Shown one piece after another: positions 62,073 through 64,000 of a stretch of DNA of 64,000 bases. The stretch comes from Leptothoe kymatousa TAU-MAC 1615 (GTDB lineage Bacteria; Cyanobacteriota; Cyanobacteriia; Phormidesmidales; Phormidesmidaceae): assembly GCF_018739865.1 (NCBI RefSeq), contig NZ_JADOER010000015.1, forward strand, positions 1 to 64,000, written 5' to 3'. A program made the position numbers and the translations under genes. The notes below the pieces were generated by a model that searched no databases, was not told the DNA's origin, and was given only the letters and a program-made list of their open reading frames with translations. Every line of letters starts with the position of its first letter. Within the stretch, counting starts at the first letter, position 1.

Positions 62073-63041
62073 GTGACTTTAACAAACAGCTATTTTATGT
62101 TTCCTGAATCTTCTGCGCGGGTGTCCCTAGATCTACGGCACTTACAAACATTTTTAATTGTTGCAGAGGAAATGAGCTTTAGCCGAGCGGCCAAGCGATT
62201 AGGCATTTCCCAGCCACCCCTCAGTCGTCAGATCAGTCGATTGGAGGCAAACCTTGGCATTAAGTTGTTTGAACGTACGCGCCCCCAGATCAAGCTAACG
62301 GCTGCCGGTAAAGTTTTCGCGGAACATGCAAGTGGGCTTTTGCAACAGTTTGAACATAGTGTTCAATTGGCAAAACGTATTGCCAACGGTAATCAGGGAG
62401 AACTTAAGATTGCCATTGATAGTGCTGTACCGGCCTGCGATCGCGCCGTCTCCTTAACTAAAAATCTGGGCAAGAATGCGATCATCCAAGAGATGGCCCA
62501 TGGGGAGCAATGCAAAGCAATCCAGGCTCACCAGATGGACATTGGGTTTATGGCGCCCCAGCGGGTACCAGGGGATTTGATTATACATGTGCTCAAATAT
62601 GAGCCTTTGGTGGTTATCTTGCCGAGCCATCACCCCTTGGCCATTAAATCGCAACTGTCGTTTTACGACTTAGCCGATGAACCGTTTGTTATGCATAAGG
62701 ACTATGCTGATATCGTCACCCTAAATATGCGCTACAGCCTGCAGCTATCGCAATTTCAGCCCCCGGTGGTGCAAACGGCCTCAGACCGCCATCTGATTAT
62801 GAGCTTTGTGGCGGCGGGGCTAGGCATATCGCTATTGCCCGCATCCACCATTGCCAGCTGCCCCCGCAACGATATTGTTCATCTTCCGTTAGAACAAAAC
62901 ATAGAAATCATTTCCCTAGCGGCGGTATGGCATCGCAACAATACCAATCCAGATTTGACCACATTTATCGATTTGATTAAACAACAGATGCCCGACATGC
63001 GCTTAAATCGAATCAGTGAGCCGGTAAGCCTATCTGTTTGA
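62073..63041 (+). CDS. LysR-family regulator 2
   Basis: 322 residues from a GTG at 62073; an ATG eight codons later (MFPESSARVSLDLRHL) is also plausible and would leave room for the promoter. HTH: LQTFLIVAEEMSFSRAAKRL and GISQPPLSRQISRLE. Effector domain from ~95 (LKIAIDSAVPACDRAVSL). It is a clear paralogue of lysR 1 at 48410, strongest in the HTH and the IDSA.PACDRAV and S.RLIMSFVA.GLGIS blocks. The two genes carry the same promoter box and bracket the accessory block. Ligand and targets unknown. Confidence 0.88.
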   Translation: MTLTNSYFMFPESSARVSLDLRHLQTFLIVAEEMSFSRAAKRLGISQPPLSRQISRLEANLGIKLFERTRPQIKLTAAGKVFAEHASGLLQQFEHSVQLAKRIANGNQGELKIAIDSAVPACDRAVSLTKNLGKNAIIQEMAHGEQCKAIQAHQMDIGFMAPQRVPGDLIIHVLKYEPLVVILPSHHPLAIKSQLSFYDLADEPFVMHKDYADIVTLNMRYSLQLSQFQPPVVQTASDRHLIMSFVAAGLGISLLPASTIASCPRNDIVHLPLEQNIEIISLAAVWHRNNTNPDLTTFIDLIKQQMPDMRLNRISEPVSLSV

Positions 63042-63246
63042 AGTACCGCTGAACGGCCAGGGCCAGGGGAGGATATTTATGCCAGCGCCAATGACGAAAT
63101 GGCAATAGGGAATGCGGGAAACATGGAGATCGCCACCGGCTTACTCTAACTAAGCGAAGATTTTAATCACCCCTATTTTTGGTTGTCATTTGTGGTGGTG
63201 GGCAATTGGCAGTAGCCATTGGCTTAATTAAAACAACATCTAGCCG

Positions 63247-63570
63247 TTAGAACGTGTTTAACAGTGCCAGGATGACCCCAATCATAAAAAAGGTACAGAT
63301 TGGCGTTGGACCCAGATCAAATTCTTCACGCACATAGGAGAAAAATGCCTGGACAGCGGCAATGACAACAGTAACGCCAGCGGCTATACAGCAAACTTTG
63401 AAGAGCCAGGGGAAGAATGCTGCTCCGGCAGTTGTGTTTGTCCAGGGTAAAATTGGGGGGAGCTGGGTTAACAACCATCCTCCAGCCAGGAGTGCCACTG
63501 CACTCAAGATGAATGTCTTTAAAGTATGATTTTGTAGCGTTTTATTGCCTTTAAAGAGAACGGAAGACAT
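63247..63570 (-). CDS. Small membrane protein
   Basis: 107 residues with three hydrophobic helices: FILSAVALLAGGWLLTQL, FKVCCIAAGVTVVIAAVQAF and CTFFMIGVILALLNTF. Between the last two sits a conserved-looking acidic loop (VREEFDLGPTPI). No family is recognised. It is a single leftward gene without an obvious operon partner. A gap of 200 bases on each side carries no other gene. Codon use looks ordinary, and the three-helix pattern makes it likely to be a real protein; function unknown. Confidence 0.6.
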   Translation of the reverse strand: MSSVLFKGNKTLQNHTLKTFILSAVALLAGGWLLTQLPPILPWTNTTAGAAFFPWLFKVCCIAAGVTVVIAAVQAFFSYVREEFDLGPTPICTFFMIGVILALLNTF

Positions 63571-63780
63571 GGGCTGTCACTCCACTAGTGAATCTTACCT
63601 CCAAGTGTATGGGGCTAGTTTGGAGGTATCTAGGGATAAATTGCTGACTAATGAACCTGTTTAATCCAACAATTTGCAGATTCGGCTTCATCAAAGTAAT
63701 GGGCAGATTCAACGTTGGGAATGTTAATATTCTGCTCCCGTTTATAGTCTGAGCTCAGGAGAGAGCTGCAAAGTCCCAAC

Positions 63781-64000
63781 TTATTCTGGCTCAGGGACCA
63801 TGGTTTCAATGTCGTCAGCTTCGGTGGGTAACTCCGCCGTTAGCACATCGCAGCCACTGTCTGTAATCAGCACGTCGTCTTCAATGCGGATGCCCCGCAC
63901 ATCGGCAAACTGGGCCAGCCGGTCCCAATTGACAAGATTTTTGTAGAGATCGCAATTTCCCTTATCCTGCAAAATCCCCGGCACCTGGTAAAATCCGGGC
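63781..64000 (-). CDS. Xaa-Pro aminopeptidase C-terminal end (partial)
   Basis: The last ~73 residues of a protein that enters from the right window edge on the minus strand. VNWDRLAQFADVRGIRIEDD matches the final beta strands of the pita-bread (M24) fold, where RIEDDVLIT includes the metal-binding Glu; TDSGCDVLTAELP follows. These are typical of Xaa-Pro aminopeptidase/prolidase family ends. The rest of the active site lies outside the window, so the exact subfamily is not settled. The open frame continues past the first start-like GTG at 63984 to the edge. Confidence 0.85.
   Translation of the reverse strand, partial: PGFYQVPGILQDKGNCDLYKNLVNWDRLAQFADVRGIRIEDDVLITDSGCDVLTAELPTEADDIETMVPEPE

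Overview
The window looks like cyanobacterial chromosome. The palindrome GCGATCGC (HIP1) recurs more than twenty times, and many genes belong to families found mainly in cyanobacteria: DUF3598, DUF3318, DUF4278, UPF0182, DUF928, TPS haemagglutinin plus CHAT, AAA-like plus CHASE2, SphS-like and NrsS/RppB-like kinases, and the Atx1/PacS copper pair. No rRNA or tRNA gene and no CRISPR array was recognised.

Layout. 0.1-6.3 kb: a DUF3598 gene, then a leftward five-gene operon (membrane protein, small Gly-rich exported protein, membrane-anchored spermidine-synthase-like enzyme, DUF4178 protein, TPR protein with a catalytically dead retropepsin domain), divergent from a DUF350 gene. 6.8-14.7 kb: a complex response regulator, a persulfide-dioxygenase-like MBL enzyme, Atx1 and PacS for copper, a GNAT acetyltransferase, a hypothetical gene with a duplicated 3' end, and nagB. 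14.8-25.9 kb: UPF0182, a hybrid-type sensor kinase, a WcaI-like glycosyltransferase, DUF3318, a tRNA-dihydrouridine synthase and a DMT transporter. 25.9-33.0 kb: a leftward run that looks like glycan/lipid work (flippase-like protein, putative toroid protein, GT2, GT39-like, ROK kinase, creatininase-like amidohydrolase). 33.2-41.9 kb: a DUF4278 gene behind an NtcA-type site and a glutamine riboswitch, SphS-like kinase, RsuA/RluB pseudouridine synthase, RodZ-like protein, NrsS/RppB-like kinase, aldehyde dehydrogenase, glutathione reductase and a lipoprotein.

41.9-63 kb is accessory in character: long non-coding gaps, repeats, and no HIP1 site seen between about 49.0 and 57.2 kb. It holds a two-partner-secretion exoprotein translationally coupled to an exported CHAT peptidase, two AAA-like ATPases (one with an HTH-like N-terminus, one fused to CHASE2), DUF928, two RTX-type proteins, an XRE regulator, small membrane proteins and two paralogous LysR regulators.

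Two results stand out. First, six places in 49.4-62.1 kb share one promoter architecture: a 10-bp-period direct repeat CAYACA-N4-CATACAG followed 20-21 bases later by a TATNAT-like -10. These precede both lysR genes, both RTX genes, a small membrane protein gene and a four-unit tandem repeat array with no gene behind it. I read this as an undescribed regulon. Second, the 56-aa DUF4278 gene carries a GTA-N8-TAC NtcA-type site over its -10 box plus a glutamine riboswitch in its leader, the regulatory logic known for glutamine-synthetase inactivating factors. A dispersed 95-97 bp palindromic element (six copies) and several short tandem arrays in promoter regions are also notable.
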